Shown: positions 24,601 through 38,332 of the stretch, piece after piece
Layout of the letters: every line of letters begins with the position of its first letter
Numbering within the stretch: the stretch's first letter is position 1
NCBI GenBank assembly: GCA_013365325.1
Contig: JABVXV010000019.1
Location: 310,001 to 374,000, forward strand
Direction: 5' to 3'
Length of the DNA stretch: 64,000 bases
Source of the DNA: Dipetalonema caudispina
Lineage: Eukaryota > Nematoda > Chromadorea > Rhabditida > Onchocercidae
Position numbers and translations under genes: made by a program
The notes under the pieces: generated by a model
The model's database searches: none
What the model was told of the DNA's origin: nothing
The model's input: only the letters and a program-made list of their open reading frames with translations

Positions 24601-24842
24601 AATTTGAAAGTATTCATCCGAACAACGACTGGTTCCTTCTTTGCACTACATATAAACTACAATATATTAATAAAGATTAGTTCCTATATTCTAACCACCA
24701 TAACTATTCATTAATTTTGATAATGGTCTTTCAGATTTTACACGGTTTTCGACAACAAGTTGGTGATTTAAATTGGACAGCATTCACATCACAGTTCCCC
24801 GCTCCACTAAAACAACGATTAGCAAATCAATACGACGTTTAG
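18626..24842 (+). CDS. imb-2: Transportin (importin beta-2)
   Basis: Nuclear import receptor that carries PY-NLS cargo such as hnRNP proteins through the pore and is released by Ran-GTP. Exons: 18626-18739, 18821-18898, 19184-19438, 19543-19667, 19767-19881, 20244-20354, 20434-20595, 20728-20847, 21072-21129, 21248-21357, 21524-21640, 21713-21811, 22210-22359, 22578-22664, 22757-22899, 23033-23231, 23341-23428, 23617-23811, 23973-24148, 24351-24425, 24735-24842; about 894 residues, the normal transportin size. All joins keep phase with GT-AG. It is colinear with animal transportin from N-terminus ([18 protein letters not shown]) to C-terminus ([14 protein letters not shown]). Blocks include [58 protein letters not shown] and [23 protein letters not shown]. 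The acidic H8 loop involved in cargo release is present as a run of Asp (exon 9). HEAT repeats fill the whole protein. Confidence 0.97.
20686..20727 (+). other. Alternative acceptor extension of imb-2 exon 8
   Basis: Two in-frame acceptors precede exon 8. Acceptor TTTTTCAG at 20727 gives the conserved junction [10 protein letters not shown]. Acceptor TTGCAG at 20685 adds 14 residues ([14 protein letters not shown]) without a stop. The downstream one fits the nematode consensus and the family better. The upstream form would lengthen the region ahead of the acidic loop. Confidence 0.45.
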
Positions 24843-27654
24843 TAAAGTTATGGTAAATGTCAGTTCGGTTGGTGGTTTGTGGTATTCATATGATAATATA
24901 CACCAATCGTCATTGTTTTATTTGGCTTTTGGTCGGTTCCGCCACTTATTGATAGTTCAGTAATTAGCTGGTTATTTTCACATCCAAAATTAAAATATTT
25001 GATAGAAAATTTATATTTACATTTGAAATTTGAATATTTCCTTTTTTATTTTATCGTGACATAAATCCGTGAATCAGATAACAGTACGTGATGTCGCGGA
25101 ATAGACCGATAATTGCACACTTTTTTGGAGATTCCATGTTCTTATAAGTTCAGTCTATCGGCGATGTTTTCTCCGCAACAGCTGTATCTCCTTCTGGAAC
25201 TTTCTCACAACTGTGTAAGTTGTCTTTGTTTTTAATATTCACTGTGTTCTTTGTATTTTTATTTTCTTTTAGTTTGCTTTGATGGGTTATTTTTCATCTT
25301 TTTTTTGTTTCCCGTTATAAGTTATTTCAGTTCATACTTGCTTCTTTTGCAGACGCTTTTATTGTTTTGTTTTCTCTTTCGATATTTTCAATCCATCTAC
25401 GAACACATGCTTTCTGTTTGGTGCTCTTATGTATAATGTTGAAACAATGGCAAAATTTACAAATTACCAGGCATTAATTTCAAGAATATTAGGATTTTCC
25501 AAAAATAATATATTTGAGATATTTATTTTCCTTCAGTATCCTTTCATGGTAATAAGGGACTACTGAAGTAGCTGAATATGCAATATAAACATATATTTTG
25601 TTCTGAGTAGGAATGACTCCGAATTTATTTCATCTAGTTGTGTTTTTATTTAAACTTATAAATTACATTACTAATTAATTTAATGATATAACATTATAAT
25701 TTATTGGGCCCAGTAATACTTGTTTTGCATAAAATTTTTCCTGGCAGATTGTCTGGGAGGATCTTGTTTACACGAATATGGGTTTACTATTTCATATTTT
25801 TCCTGCATAATTTATATATGTTAATTGTTACGTGATTTATCCTATATTATTGTATTATATTTGAATATATATTCCTGCAGTGAATCATAATTTTATGATA
25901 TTTTATGCATAAGACATTACAAATATATATTTATATCATTACTGAAATAATCAAAATTTTCGAACAGATAACTTTGAATACATTTATAGGAAGTATTATT
26001 CAAAAACAGTTAAGTCCTTAATTTCGATTACGGGAGTGCGCAAAAACTATCAGTAAAAAAGAGCCTATACAAGAGAGTATGTGCTGGTTTCCAAGTCTTG
26101 AAATTTTATTTGTTCAGATCCAGGTGTTTTGGCATGCTATCGTTTTTTATTCCTTGTTTTTGTTCCATTCTTCAATGTGTTTTCCTACCTAAATTACGTG
26201 TATTAGTTCTTATGAGCCTCGTTTATCCATTCATTGACTGAGTTTTAGTTATAGTATCGTTTTCATGTCTGATTGTCGACGCTTTTTTTGTTTCTTTTTG
26301 TTTTCTTTGTTCTTACCGTCGGTTCAAACAGCTTTTGTTTTCGCATTTGTTTAGTCGTGTTAACTGGAAGCTGTATTGAGTACGGGTTTCAAGGATTGGT
26401 TCAGAACTGAAGTTCGAAAGGGAAGCAGCTTGCACTTATCAAAAAATCAGATTTCGATAATAAACTCATTAAAGTACGATTTTTTTCGTTGCTGTTAGGG
26501 ATATGCTTTCTGATCACTCATATTTTTTATTCGGAAATCACATTTCCATCTGCAGTATTAACCAAGAAAGTCAGGTTCGATACAGCCTGCTATCCTTTTC
26601 TGTTTCACTTAGTTTATTTCATTTTTTTCGTTTACCTGCCATATCGCGAATTAAAATGGCTTTTAAAAAAGCAATTGAAGTACGAAAAAATAAAAATTTT
26701 GTGTTTTCTCAGAGGAAATATTTAGCTCATAGTGTTGACACGCATGATTCAACTTAGTCTCCTATAATGCAAAGACCACACATACTTAGTGATTTCCTAA
26801 ATATCTGGAGCGTTTCCAGTTCCAGCTAATAGAGGCTATGCTAACATGTTCACGTATAAGCTAGCCATCATACAAGTGACAATGTTTTTAAATTCAAGAA
26901 GCAGCAGAGATGCTGTGCAAATGTAAGGTCTTGGTTTGCATTTTGAACTTTAAACATTTCATCGTAGAATCACTCGTACCTTGATCTGTTTGAAAATATT
27001 CAGGAAATGAGGTATCAGGACATCGGCTTTCAAGATTATTTGGCAGGAATAGTCATTATTTCTAGAGTTGTTTGTTCCCATTTCTTGTTGTCTTTCATTT
27101 ATTTTTGTAATTATTTGTTTAACTATGTTTTATTATGTTTGATAAATGTTTTGAGCTTTTTGCTTCTGTAAAATTGCTAAACTTTACTTTGATACTCATC
27201 AAATAATCTTTACATGGTCTTTTATTATGTCGTGTGGCAGTCACTGTTGATGATGATGCATCTTGAATTCCCACATTTTTTAGCTTTAATGAATTTTAAT
27301 TAAAAGTCGTAATATTAATTTTGTAACTGTTCGAATCGGACTTGGGATGTGGTTTTGAATATGATTTTAGGAATCGTGAAATTAAGTTGAAGGCACAGTC
27401 AAGTTTAAGATATATTTTATCAAAGTTTCATATAAGCTGTAGCCCCTTTCTAAGTTGGCTTTGTTGATCTCTTTCTAAGATGTTTCGTAAAAAATGTGTT
27501 TGGTCATATCAGCAAGAAGTTGGATCAAGTATCTGTGCGGAATGTTCCGTTATGCTTAGTATTTGACTGGTTTCTGAATGTCAAGATCTATCGAATAATC
27601 GACGATTCAATATGTTATCGTTGCTACTTTTATGGGTTTGGGTTAAGTTCTAGG
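24843..27654. other. Intergenic between imb-2 and the THOC6-like gene
   Basis: About 2.8 kb of T-rich sequence on the plus strand, presumably including the imb-2 3' UTR and the promoter of the next gene. Reading frames of 60-85 codons near 25.3, 26.5 and 27.5 kb are Phe/Tyr/Leu-rich translations of T-rich DNA with no family resemblance. I do not call them genes. Confidence 0.5.
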
Positions 27655-30136
27655 ATGGTTGTGGAAGAACCAGATGCAGCATTTTCTCGACAAGCGTTCT
27701 ACAATAGGATTTATCGTCAGCGTTTCTCTCCGGATGGTAAGATTCATGGGTGGTGATACTTTGGTCGTAATATAGTATGGGATTTTTTGACGTTTATTAA
27801 ACGGAAATTTCCTAATGATAATTTTAGAGTGACAAAGAAAGAATTGATGATGAGGATATTATTTATATTAGCAAACATCTCCTCCATTAAAGAGTCTTTT
27901 TTATTTAGGGATAGTTAGGTACGTTGGAGTTCTCCATTTTTTGTGCTAATGTCTTCTTGAATGTCTTGTTTATAAATGAGGTAACTTACACTAAGAACTA
28001 CGCAGTGTCAAATAAATGTTATTGCCTCGAACGGTAGTATTCATTAGGTAGTAGTTGACATCGCTAATAAAGACGAGTGAAATGTTCAAAAAATGGGTAC
28101 TCTGCTGAACAAGTTTATTTCAGGTAATTGGTTAGTAGTGGCGGATTCGCTCGCTAATTTATATCTTTTCGAGCTTCGTCAGGCTCTTGAATTGAATGCC
28201 TCCAGTAATGAGCGACGATTCAAGTATCGACTAAAGTTGGATGAACCAATTTTTGCTTTAACTACAGTTCATTCAAGATTAGTTTGTGGTAACTCAGTGG
28301 GTCAGTTAGCTATTTATAATTGGGATGACATCACCCACTCTGATACTTCCGATCGTTGCGATCCTTTATGTAAATTTAGTGGTTTCCCTGTAAATTTGTC
28401 AGTTGCTCCACCATGTGAAATAAATGCGATAGCTTGCATCGATAACAGCTGTGTATTGTATGCGGGAGCTGGAGATAATGCAATTCGTTTGGTGGGAATC
28501 GAACGTCCGGATAAGGTTTGTTCCACTTTTTCAGCCATGTTTCAAAGAATATATGTTTGAGTTATCTCACTGGAAGTATTTTCTAATTGGTATTGCATTT
28601 ATTTGCTAAACAACTGATTATGATAGTTCATCCGTTAATAAGTATAGTCGTTTATTAAGATTTTTTATCCCGTGTTCATTTTATAGATACATTGCGGGCA
28701 CTTTTACCCGCTAGTGAGGTGGGAGTAGTGAATTTCATAAAGTAACTTGTGTGTTTTGCAATTTTTTCAACTTCTTCAATTTCAGGTTATTTCGACATTC
28801 TTCGGACATAGTGAATACGTAAATGAATTAGCTGTGCAATCAGAACAAGTGTTTTTGAGTTCATCTGAAGATGGTACTGTTCGCCTTTGGGATATTCGTT
28901 CTAAAGATATCCATGTTTTCAATATAGCTTCAGAAGGGAAACTTAGACGAAGTAGTTGTGGTCGAGGAATTTGCGCTTTGGATGTTGAAGGAGATTTCAT
29001 GGTATATTTGTAAAGATTATTCATAATTCAATGCATAATAATTTTTTGTTAATCGTAGTTTTTAAAGAAAATAAATATAGGAAATGACATAAATAATCGT
29101 TCTTGTATGATAAGAATGATAAGAAAAATATTAAGCAGCAGTATACAGCCAATATAGTGCTTGCTTAAATAACTTTTGTTATGGATGTTCTGGAGAAATA
29201 GGACATCAACAAGATTGAGCCTGACATTGTTTGTCTGGTCATTTTTATCTTTTATGTAATTGATGTATTTCTCGGATAACGTAAAGAGATTGTGGAAATA
29301 AATGGTAGCTAGTGATCTTTTACAGGGAGTAGTGCTCAAAATAAGAAAAGGATAAAAAATCTCTTTGCTAGCGTACAATAGAGTTAGTTCAGAAAGACTA
29401 GAAAATACTCTGTTAACATTAACTTGACATATAATTTCCATTATTTCAAAAAAAAAAATTACTTCACAACATTTTTTAGACTTCTAGTCAAGTACAAAAA
29501 GTTAAGTTCCATGAATTTTATTTCAATACCTAAATTATAAATGGAAGTCTGTCTTCAGGTTTGTGGCGGCGATGTGGAACTTGCTATCTGGCATATTGGT
29601 TCAAGGTCATTAGCTTCGGCTTTGATTTGTGAGCATCCTCCTCTAATGCGGTACACAGTAGCAAAAATGAATGGCGATAGAATTTTAGTAGGAGGAAATT
29701 GTCCGGATCTAATGCAAGTTAGTAATATTGGATTAAATGTTTGAAAAAAGAAGGGTTTTTGTAAACTCGGGAAAAAAGATTGGAAGAAGTACAGCTGCTG
29801 GTGAATTTTCTAATTTTTCCATCTTTCCAGATCTCCGTTTCTTATCTGTAATTGCAAGCCGTCTTTTTTATTCTTTGCATTTTTTCTGCATTTTCCCGAA
29901 GGTATTTACTTTGTCATTAAATATAACAAACTTTTTTGCAGTTTAATTATTCTGGCCAGCATTTGACATCTGTGAAGACATCATTGCGGAACATTTATTC
30001 CATAGAGACGAACTCACTGGGTGCAAATGCAATGACAACAGTTGCTGGTGACTCACTTTTGATCGATGCTTTCTTAAATCTTGGCTATGTTTCTTTTTGT
30101 TTCTCGACTATTTCGAGTTCGCAGCTGTGTGCGTAA
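27655..30136 (+). CDS. THOC6: THO complex subunit 6-like WD-repeat protein
   Basis: Probable subunit of the THO/TREX complex, which couples transcription to mRNA export in the nucleus. Exons: 27655-27736, 28124-28515, 28786-29001, 29559-29717, 29942-30136; 347 residues against 341 in human THOC6, with all joins in phase. Family landmarks run in order: QRFSPDGNWLVVADSLANLY in the first blade, CEINAIACI with LYAGAGDNAIRLV, GHSEYVNELAV followed by LSSSEDGTVRLWDIRS, a Cys-Gly rich ICALDVEGDFMVCGG with LAIWHI, and a C-terminus NAMTTVAGDSLLIDAFLNLG. The ATG lies one base after TTCTAG, a likely SL trans-splice acceptor. The identity rests on the whole-length pattern, especially the C-terminal blade. 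A generic WD40 protein is the alternative. Confidence 0.88.
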
Positions 30137-33100
30137 CTCAAAAAGTGTTCTTTTTGCGCAGTTTTCATCTAGATGAAAAATGTAGTATCTTTGTGTCCTT
30201 CAGTAACAAACACTCACAAGTCAGTCAATAAATCTATGAAACTGACATCAAATGTGAAAAAAAAAAACCGCTTTTCAGCATCATAGTTAGTTAAGGGCAA
30301 TAGGAAACGCAGAAAGACAAATATCTATCTCATAATTATCTTTTTCAATATAAAATAAATCCTCGACGAATCGAACTTGCGCAATATTTTCTTCACTGGT
30401 TGTCTCAAATTCAATCAAAAAATCCATAAGTAATGGGAGAAAACTGCTTCACCGTTACATATAAATTGTCCTATAAATGCAACATTTGTGAAATTGGATT
30501 TGAGCATTTTTTATCGATACTTTGTGATGGTCAAAAATAAAAAAAATCGATATCGGATAGACGTTCAGAATGAAAGCTTCACGTCAGTCACTGTAATACC
30601 AAAGCTGTTTATCTTCTCAGATTGTATCATGCTCGATGCAAATTGTTTTTATTTTACTCAAGTTGTGTTTCGTAAGATTCTCTTTCCAGCGTGAGATATT
30701 TCCTGAATTGAAACGTAACTTATTAAAACGAGCTTACTTCTTCTTTCTGGTTTTAATTGATTTCCCTTTTAATTTACTCCTTCGAAAATTGAAGTTTTAA
30801 TTTTATCTCTAAAGGATAATTTTCTATGAAATTGTTATTATTCACCATAGAAATCGGCACTTTTTAATAAAATTATGGTTACACACAACCAAACAGTTTT
30901 GGTAAACATATTAGTCTGCTTATTGGAGGTGACAAAATATAGTAGACTTTCCGCGGTAACAAAATATGATAACAGAGTTTGCGCATTAAAATTATGGGGT
31001 TTGTAAACCGTAAAGATCTGTTCTATGTATAATAATCACTAATAAGCCATCCTGGGAATGATAAAGGGTCAAAGGTTTGTTCAACTTATTGGAAAGAAAA
31101 ATTCATCCGAGCTGAAGATATGCATTTCATCAAAATAACTGACCCTTGATTTTGCTATTAGTAACTTATTCCAATTCCCTAAAGATGTTTGGAGATATAT
31201 GGCTCAGAAATTCCCATCCTTTCCTCACTTTCACTTATATATCTTGTCTTTTTCATTTACATAGGAAATAAGCAACAGATAAGTCATTCGAATGCGCTGT
31301 TTGCATCTCAGATACCGTTGTGATATGCTGATAACATTCAGTGTTACCAAGCCATTACAGATAAACGTTATCGATTAAATTGGATCATTTGCTTGTAGAT
31401 ACAAACGTTAAGGTTGATGGATTGGACTTAAAATTCTTCCTCAATCGAGAAAGATTAATTGTTGAAGCCTGGAATGTTGTAGTTGTTGATCAGTTCAAAG
31501 ATTTGTCAGAGATTTTTCTCTGTGAAAGGTTTTCTTGAAAGTTTCTTTTTTCTTTCTTATCATTTTCTCCTACATTCTCAGTGTACCATAAGAATTTTGA
31601 GATCCAAAATATTTATAAAACGTTGATTTTTTTACAATTTGATTTGTGTAATTTCATAATTCAATGATATGACGACAGTTATTTTATCTTCGCTCATTCT
31701 CACTTTCATACTTCAAATTAAAAAAATCGGTGCAATGAACATTCTTCCTCCTAATAAGTGCTAATACTTTTTTTTAGAAGCTAAGATGGATTTATCTTTC
31801 ATTTCAATAACACTGCACATACGATCTCAATGAAATGCTTTTATCGGGTTATCGAAGATTGGAGAGGATGTGACATATTTCAGGTATGAGTCATGCACTC
31901 ATATCTTTGTTATGCAAATTTGGTATGAATGAATATATACATAAATTCTTATTATATTTAGTTACAATTATATATCGGCTAGTTTAGTCGTTTAAAATGC
32001 AAATTTGGCTTAGAGGGGTTTTGTTACGGATTAGATATAGGTAAGTTGTTTATTGAATTTAAAATTTGTTTGAAGATTTTGACATTTTTCCCTGAAAAAA
32101 TTCAGTCCTCCTACTTGGAGCATTGAAATATTTCAAATGATAATAATTTACGGGTTATGTACCATATCAATAAATTTCTAAATGAGCTGATCAGCTAGGC
32201 TTAGGTCACTAGTCGTCCTGTTCCTCTTTAATATAAAATTCATTTGAATGTGTGAAAAGGCCTGATAGCTTGGGTGCTATTTACCTTTTATTCATGTCTA
32301 AGTTTTTACTACACTAATAATAAGCCTAGCGATTTCACACACGAATGATAGGAGATTGTAATGGTTTATTGTTCATTCTTATTGTTCAAGGTTTGGATCT
32401 AACAAGCTATCTTTATGAAATTGTGGAAAATTTCGAAAGTTTTATTTCTTTATGAAATCGCATTTAAATTTCACATTGAAATTGAGCATTTAAATTTCTT
32501 CCTTTTTTTTCAGATCGAGAACTTTGTTTTCTTTCTTATTTGCATCATTAAAAATTGGTTAAATTTCAATTGTTGAAAGATTTTTTTTTTTGTAATGCAA
32601 CCTCTCAATTTCCATCCCTTTTTTTCGCACCGTTCTAAGCCGCTCTTTTTATGCATATTGTGCATTATGTCATTCAATTTTGATTTGTTTGTAATTCCGA
32701 CAATTTTTTGTTGGCTATTTTTTATAAAATAAAGTAAAAACTACATTCTGATGCACAAGCAGGCTGTTGGAGCGGTATTTAAAATATTTCTTATCTTGAA
32801 ATGAAGTGATATATGAAAAATAAAGCAAAGAAAAAAAAGACATATTATAAATGAAATTGCTAACCCTTCGCAATTGTAGCAATGCATAATTGAGCTTAAA
32901 ATAACTGATCACAAATAAAGGAAGTTCAAATATTCTCAATAGAAAAAGTTGTTATAAGTATGGATCATTTGGGATGGTCATATTTGAGATATATTTTGAT
33001 ATAATAGCTTCAAATGGATAAATTTAACATTTGCTGTGTGGTATTTTGAAATTAACCACAAGAGAGTAGTGTTTACCATGTGTTAAATGATGCAAATTAT

Positions 33101-34077
33101 ATTTTCGTTGGTATTATTTGCATTTGGAAATTAATTGTCGAACTGAGTAATTTTGGTTCTTTTGTTTTCATGAACTTGTAGGAGGAAAATTTAATGCTTC
33201 GTGAATCTCAGAATCTCTCATCCTTAAAATATAGGATAGATTAGGAATCATTTTGTATTAGGTTTAATCACATCGACTGGCGCATCTGTGTTTTCTGCAA
33301 CAATTTCAAGCTCTTTCCATTTTTTTCACAGAGTTTAATTAATGTTTTCTACAGGATTTAATTAAATGTTGGTGCAAAGATAAGGAATTTGGTAAGCTAT
33401 CGCTCATTATCGTTGTCAGCAACATACCGAATAGTTTCAAAATTAGTTTCCTTCGATATGCTAACAATAATGATTGTAGTAATAATCGCACGAATCGAAA
33501 TGAATCTAATCAACTGATAGTTATTAATAACTTTCAATGAATTTCGGGTGCCTATTGATCTTTTTTTAGCAATGGAAAGCTATTCGACAAAATGTCACTA
33601 TTATAATATAATTTATGAAAATTATGCAAAATTTATAACTCTGAAGAAATGATCAAAAGAGACTTGGGGCATAAGAAAGTTTTATTTCTTACTTGCATAA
33701 GTTTAAAAGACAACCGTGGTGCATACTTCAAGTCTAATTTCGGCGACACAATGAAACGAGATAAGGTGATGTTAATTTAAGTTTTCACATCAAAACAACT
33801 AAATCCAGAAAGAATATGTTTACTGCATTAAGTCCATCATTTGTGACATTTTGAAATTATTGAAATTGGAAACTTCTACAATCACCTTGATCCATTAATC
33901 AATATAGTAAATAAGAAGAATCTTAGTATCATTATGCTTCTCTGTTAAATCATTAACTCCAAAACTATTTTTACACTTATAAATTATCTATTTTCTAAAT
34001 TCTATCAATCTGTGCAACAACTTTTCCTCTTTTCTCTTTTTGTTTGAATCAATTTTGCTTTTTTTAAGCGACGTATC
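30137..34077. other. Intergenic before the phosphatase gene
   Basis: About 3.9 kb, AT-rich, with no assignable gene. Noncoding 5' exons of the phosphatase could lie here. A 57-codon open stretch at 31365-31538 has oddly protein-like composition but no ATG and no clear acceptor. Other reading frames (near 30.5 and 32.8 kb) look like chance. Confidence 0.45.
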
Positions 34078-36791
34078 ATGTCACATGGACGGATGCGGTG
34101 TTCAGTACTTCCTGATGCAGGTGGAAGTAAAATGATGGACAAAAAAACTAGAAAGAGTCGTTTAATTACACAAGAACAAATCGTTGGTCGAAAATTCATC
34201 CGAAGACCTAAAGTTAGATGATTTTTTTAAGTACTTCTTAAGTTGACACTTATTGAGTAAATTAGGTACTACTTGTGTCAAAAGGTTTCAATGAGTTACA
34301 GGTAATAACAACAAGAAAGGCAGCAAAACTAAATGTGCAGGAAGAATGGTTGCAATCTGTAATTGAACTAGGTATACGCGGAATACGGAAGGAATTTCTG
34401 AATAAAATCAAAAATTATATTCCTGAAAATGCTACCACAGAAGCATGGAATCTTGATCAAAACTTCGACAAGAATAGGTTTCATATTTTCTGCAATGAAC
34501 AAAAACTAAAATGCTAAGGATTGAAATAACAAATCCATCTACGCGGTGTTATAATGTACTCATTAGACAACATAAACTTTAAAATATCACAATAAGGTAT
34601 TAATTGAATCAAAACAAGTCTGTAGCACAATATAAACTAAATTTCTCTTTTCTGAATATCCTAATGAGCTTAAATCTTCCAATTAGGAATATTGTAGGTA
34701 TGAAGATATCAAACTGGAGGACAAAACAAGAGTTAAGTTAAAAAACACACCTAATAGTAAGTTTTTGATGGATTGAAATCTAAAAAATTCCTTTTCACTA
34801 TCTTAATTCACTAAATCTTTGAAACGCAAAAAGAATTTTAAAAAACAGATGAGATATCTGTTTTATTGAATATAATTCGAGCAAAATGAATGGATGTAAA
34901 TTTACTTTAAAAAAAACTACTTTATATGGTAGCACTCGTTATTCATACAATAAAAAATAGCAGAAAAAGAATTTTGAATATTCAGGTAGAGATAGAAATA
35001 TTGGAATTTAGAATTCATAAATTAGAAATTGCAATTCCAGATGAGGATTATATTCATGCATCGTATGTTACCGTATCAAACGACCTGACATATATATGTG
35101 CTCAAGGACCGTTACTAAATACTGTACAAGATTTCTGGATAATGGCTATACAAGAAGAAACGAATGTATTTCTCTCTTACCTTAATGATATCACACATAG
35201 ATTTAACTACTCATTTAATTACAACTTTATATTCTGCCGTATTCGCATTTAAATTTAACCTTCCAAAAGTACAATTCGAGTTTCAAATTTGAGCTTAGAA
35301 ATGGATCAGAGGAAAAATGTTTCAGGTAATTCTCCAACTATGTCAGAACAAAGAGAATGATCGCGAACAATGTTCCGAATATTTACCGAATGAGAGTACT
35401 GGATGGAAAGAATATGGAGCAGTTCGAGTTCGTATTACGGAACCGACTTCTGGTGTTCTTACGCTTAGAAAGGTGACACGGACGAAAATTGAAGCCTCAT
35501 ATTCTGATAAAACACAAGAGGTGTGAACTAGTTTTTTAGCTTAACACTTTTCTAAAACATAATATAAAATAATTGCATGTTATTCCTGTTGTAATCCATT
35601 TTTTTTTTTCACCTGAATTTACGTCGAACTTCATGTCTTTCAGATTCAGTCATAAATTTCTTTATAATTCGTTTGAATGCATCTTCCTTGAATTGATGAT
35701 TAAGCGGCAGAAAATTTCCCTGTTTTATAGAGTATAGCTGTGCTGAATTTATGATATCGGATATTGGTTTTGTTTGCATTTTGTCATTGACGTTAATAAT
35801 AATTATTTATTATATGATTCATGGTAGTTTTTATGCCAAAAGTTTTCTGATAAATTGATTTTGATAGGTATTACATATCGCTTACACAGGATGGCCAGAT
35901 CACTCCGTTCCTGATTCGGCTGCCACATGTCGCGAAATTTATACTTTGTTGCATAAATATTACGGGAAAAAGCCAATAATCGTTCATTGCAGCGCTGGCA
36001 TTGGAAGGTTCTGTTGAATTTTTAAGTTACGTTTTAAAAATTTTCCATCTTATATTCCGTATAAAAAGCCAAAACAACAAAATTAATCAAAGGAAAAATA
36101 TCATATTTTAGGACAGGATCATTTGTTGCTGTGGAGATGGCGATGGAGAAATTGCGGAAAAATGAAACTTGTATTGTTGTTGATGTAACCAAGAATCTGC
36201 GAGAACAACGCTTGCATGCAGTACAAAACGATTTGGTAAACTAATCTTCTACTCCACTTATAATAATTTATTTTCAAAAACTAATGCTTATTCATCTTGC
36301 TTATTACAAAGTAACATTTTTAGAGTAATTTGCTGAATTGTCACTTTTCACGAACCATAAAGTTTTCAGGAAAATATGACCGTAGCATAATGATCTTTTG
36401 ATCCTTGAAGCGTTTTTATCCGTCATAACGCAATCCCACGTGTTTAGTTAGCTACATATTTCACGTTTCAATACAGACATATGCATAATTCAAAGATTTT
36501 GAAAATTTTTTCGTTGAACTGACAACAGAGGTTAGGTATAAAAGCAATGTAGCAGTTATTTTTATGTATCCATCTATATATTAAGAAATTAGCATTGCTC
36601 AAGTTAAAGTTAATTGATTAATAGTTCAGCTAACTTATTTATAGCAGTATCTATTCATTTATCGCATGGTGGTTGAATTGCTAGTTGACGAAGGTTTGTT
36701 GTCCAGAGATCAGCAAGTAATAGATTTCTTCAAAGACTACGACAGTTTGATTTCACGTAAAAATAAGGAACGAGTGTTAAAGAGCAATTAA
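34078..36791 (+). CDS. Single-domain protein tyrosine phosphatase, nematode type
   Basis: Cytosolic phosphatase that removes phosphate from tyrosines. Exons: 34078-34212, 34266-34477, 34698-34756, 35041-35165, 35326-35520, 35868-36007, 36112-36235, 36645-36791; 378 residues, all in phase. A basic N-terminal tail of about 60 residues has no signal peptide or membrane segment. The PTP fold follows: the pTyr-loop region NRYEDIKLEDKTRV, DYIHASYVT, AQGPLLNTVQDFWIM, the WPD loop GWPDHSVPD, the P-loop HCSAGIGRTG with catalytic Cys and Arg, and the Q-loop REQRLHAVQN. All catalytic residues are present, so it should be active. Nematodes carry many such single-domain PTPs, often with germline expression; that role is inferred only. 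The start is a guess: the ATG lies 9 nt after a TTTAAG acceptor, so an upstream exon or trans-splicing is possible. AATAAA lies about 30 nt after the stop. Confidence 0.92.
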
Positions 36792-37204
36792 TTTGGTTTG
36801 ATCATGCATATTCATTTCGTTTAATAAATAATTATTACAAATAAAATTTGACTTCACCTGAAATTCTGAATTTACTTCCGCAAGTCGAAAGTACGCTTTA
36901 TATTTCTTTCAATTTTTACAAAGTTTTTCAAATTGTATTACAAAGTGTGAATGAAAGTCACAGAGAGTGCATGTAAGTGCTATACTTCGCAAGCCAATTT
37001 TAGGAGCTTAATAAAAGGTTAGGAAATTTCAGCAGTATTCATTTTATTAATTTTTTTTACTTATCTACTTGTCAAAATTCAGGTTTCTACTTAAAAATTA
37101 CTGGTAATTTTTTTAGCAAACCTTTAAAACTGCAACTTGAGATTTTGCCATTTTGATTCGACACGATCCATATGATCAAAAACCCTCTAAAATACTAAGC
37201 TGTC

Positions 37205-37280
37205 ACTATTATTTTATAATATTTTCTACTAAAGTAACAATATTTCATTACTTTAGTAGAAAATATTATAAAATAATAGT
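37205..37280. repeat. Perfect inverted repeat, 33-bp arms, 10-bp loop
   Basis: Arms 37205-37237 and 37248-37280 are exact reverse complements (arm begins ACTATTATTTTATAATATTT). Too long for chance. It would form a stable hairpin in single-stranded DNA or RNA. No transposase or target-site duplication is obvious. Confidence 0.95.
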
Positions 37281-38332
37281 AATATTTAAAAAACAATTCA
37301 AAAAGTGTTGTGATCCTTTCGAACTAGAAGAAATTGGGTATTTGAAAAAAGAAGAAATTAATATTAAAACGACTTTATGTTTATTATTAATTTACTGTTC
37401 ACATTTCTTTTTCCCTTCATTTATGAAGTTAAATGTTTGTAATTTTTGTTGTACAAAGCTAATTTCATGAAGATTTTGCGCTAAGAAATATGTGAGAAAT
37501 GAGAGGTTCTGAAAGGTTACACTATAGAGACACCAGATGTCAACAAAATAAGTTCAGATGTAAATCTTCAATTTAAATTGGAAAAAGTGTATAGCAACTT
37601 CCATATGATAATTCCCATGTTCTAGAAGCTGCTAGAAGATCAGTACGATGATTTGAAATACTAATATATAGGTCGGATACATTCTGTTCTAAACACATTT
37701 CATATTTGTCTAATTGCTATACCATGTCTGGGTCAGCTTTAAAAACTATCTTATTGTTTAAAGCTTAGCTGTTATAAAATAACAAACGCCATCTCAATTC
37801 AATTTACGGGTGATTTTGAATATTTCCTAATGTGGTTCAAAGTGTTCAATGTTATCATTTCCATGCCATCATGAGCATTCCATATTGAGTTCTCTGAAAG
37901 GTCATTTTAGATTCCCTTATTTATTGTCATCTTTACGTTGCATTGTTCAATCAATCCGCTATAGAATGAATTGTTACGGCACGTGTAATTTTCGTCCCCT
38001 TCCATGGAGGATTTTTTTTTTTTAATTCATATTGATAAGAAATGTGTCATAGGGAAGTTAGAGATTTTAAAAGATTGGGAAGAAATTAAGATGTGACACC
38101 AAATTGCAATCGTTAACTTGTTATCATGATTCGTCCTTTAATATTCAAAAAAAAAAAAAAAAAAGAAAACTCTTGCCAAATTTATTGGTCAAGATAAATG
38201 ATGGCAATAATGATAATGAGCTATTCAGGATATTTGTGGATTCTAACTGAATCACATGATCATTTTTATACAGCTCTTATAAGCTGCTGATAAGCTTCCA
38301 TTACTTTTTTTATCAAAATATTCTACGTTTTT

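Noticed and set aside
26489..26757. Two overlapping plus-strand frames of 78 and 84 codons
   Set aside because: T-rich sequence translated in two frames, with no splice context or similarity.
29049..29441. 130-codon minus-strand frame in a THOC6 intron
   Set aside because: Antisense to an intron, hydrophobic AT-rich composition, no domain. Most likely chance, although nested genes do occur in nematodes.
37153..37470. 105-codon plus-strand frame
   Set aside because: It reads through both arms of a perfect hairpin and is rich in Phe/Tyr/Ile/Lys, as expected of AT-rich noise.
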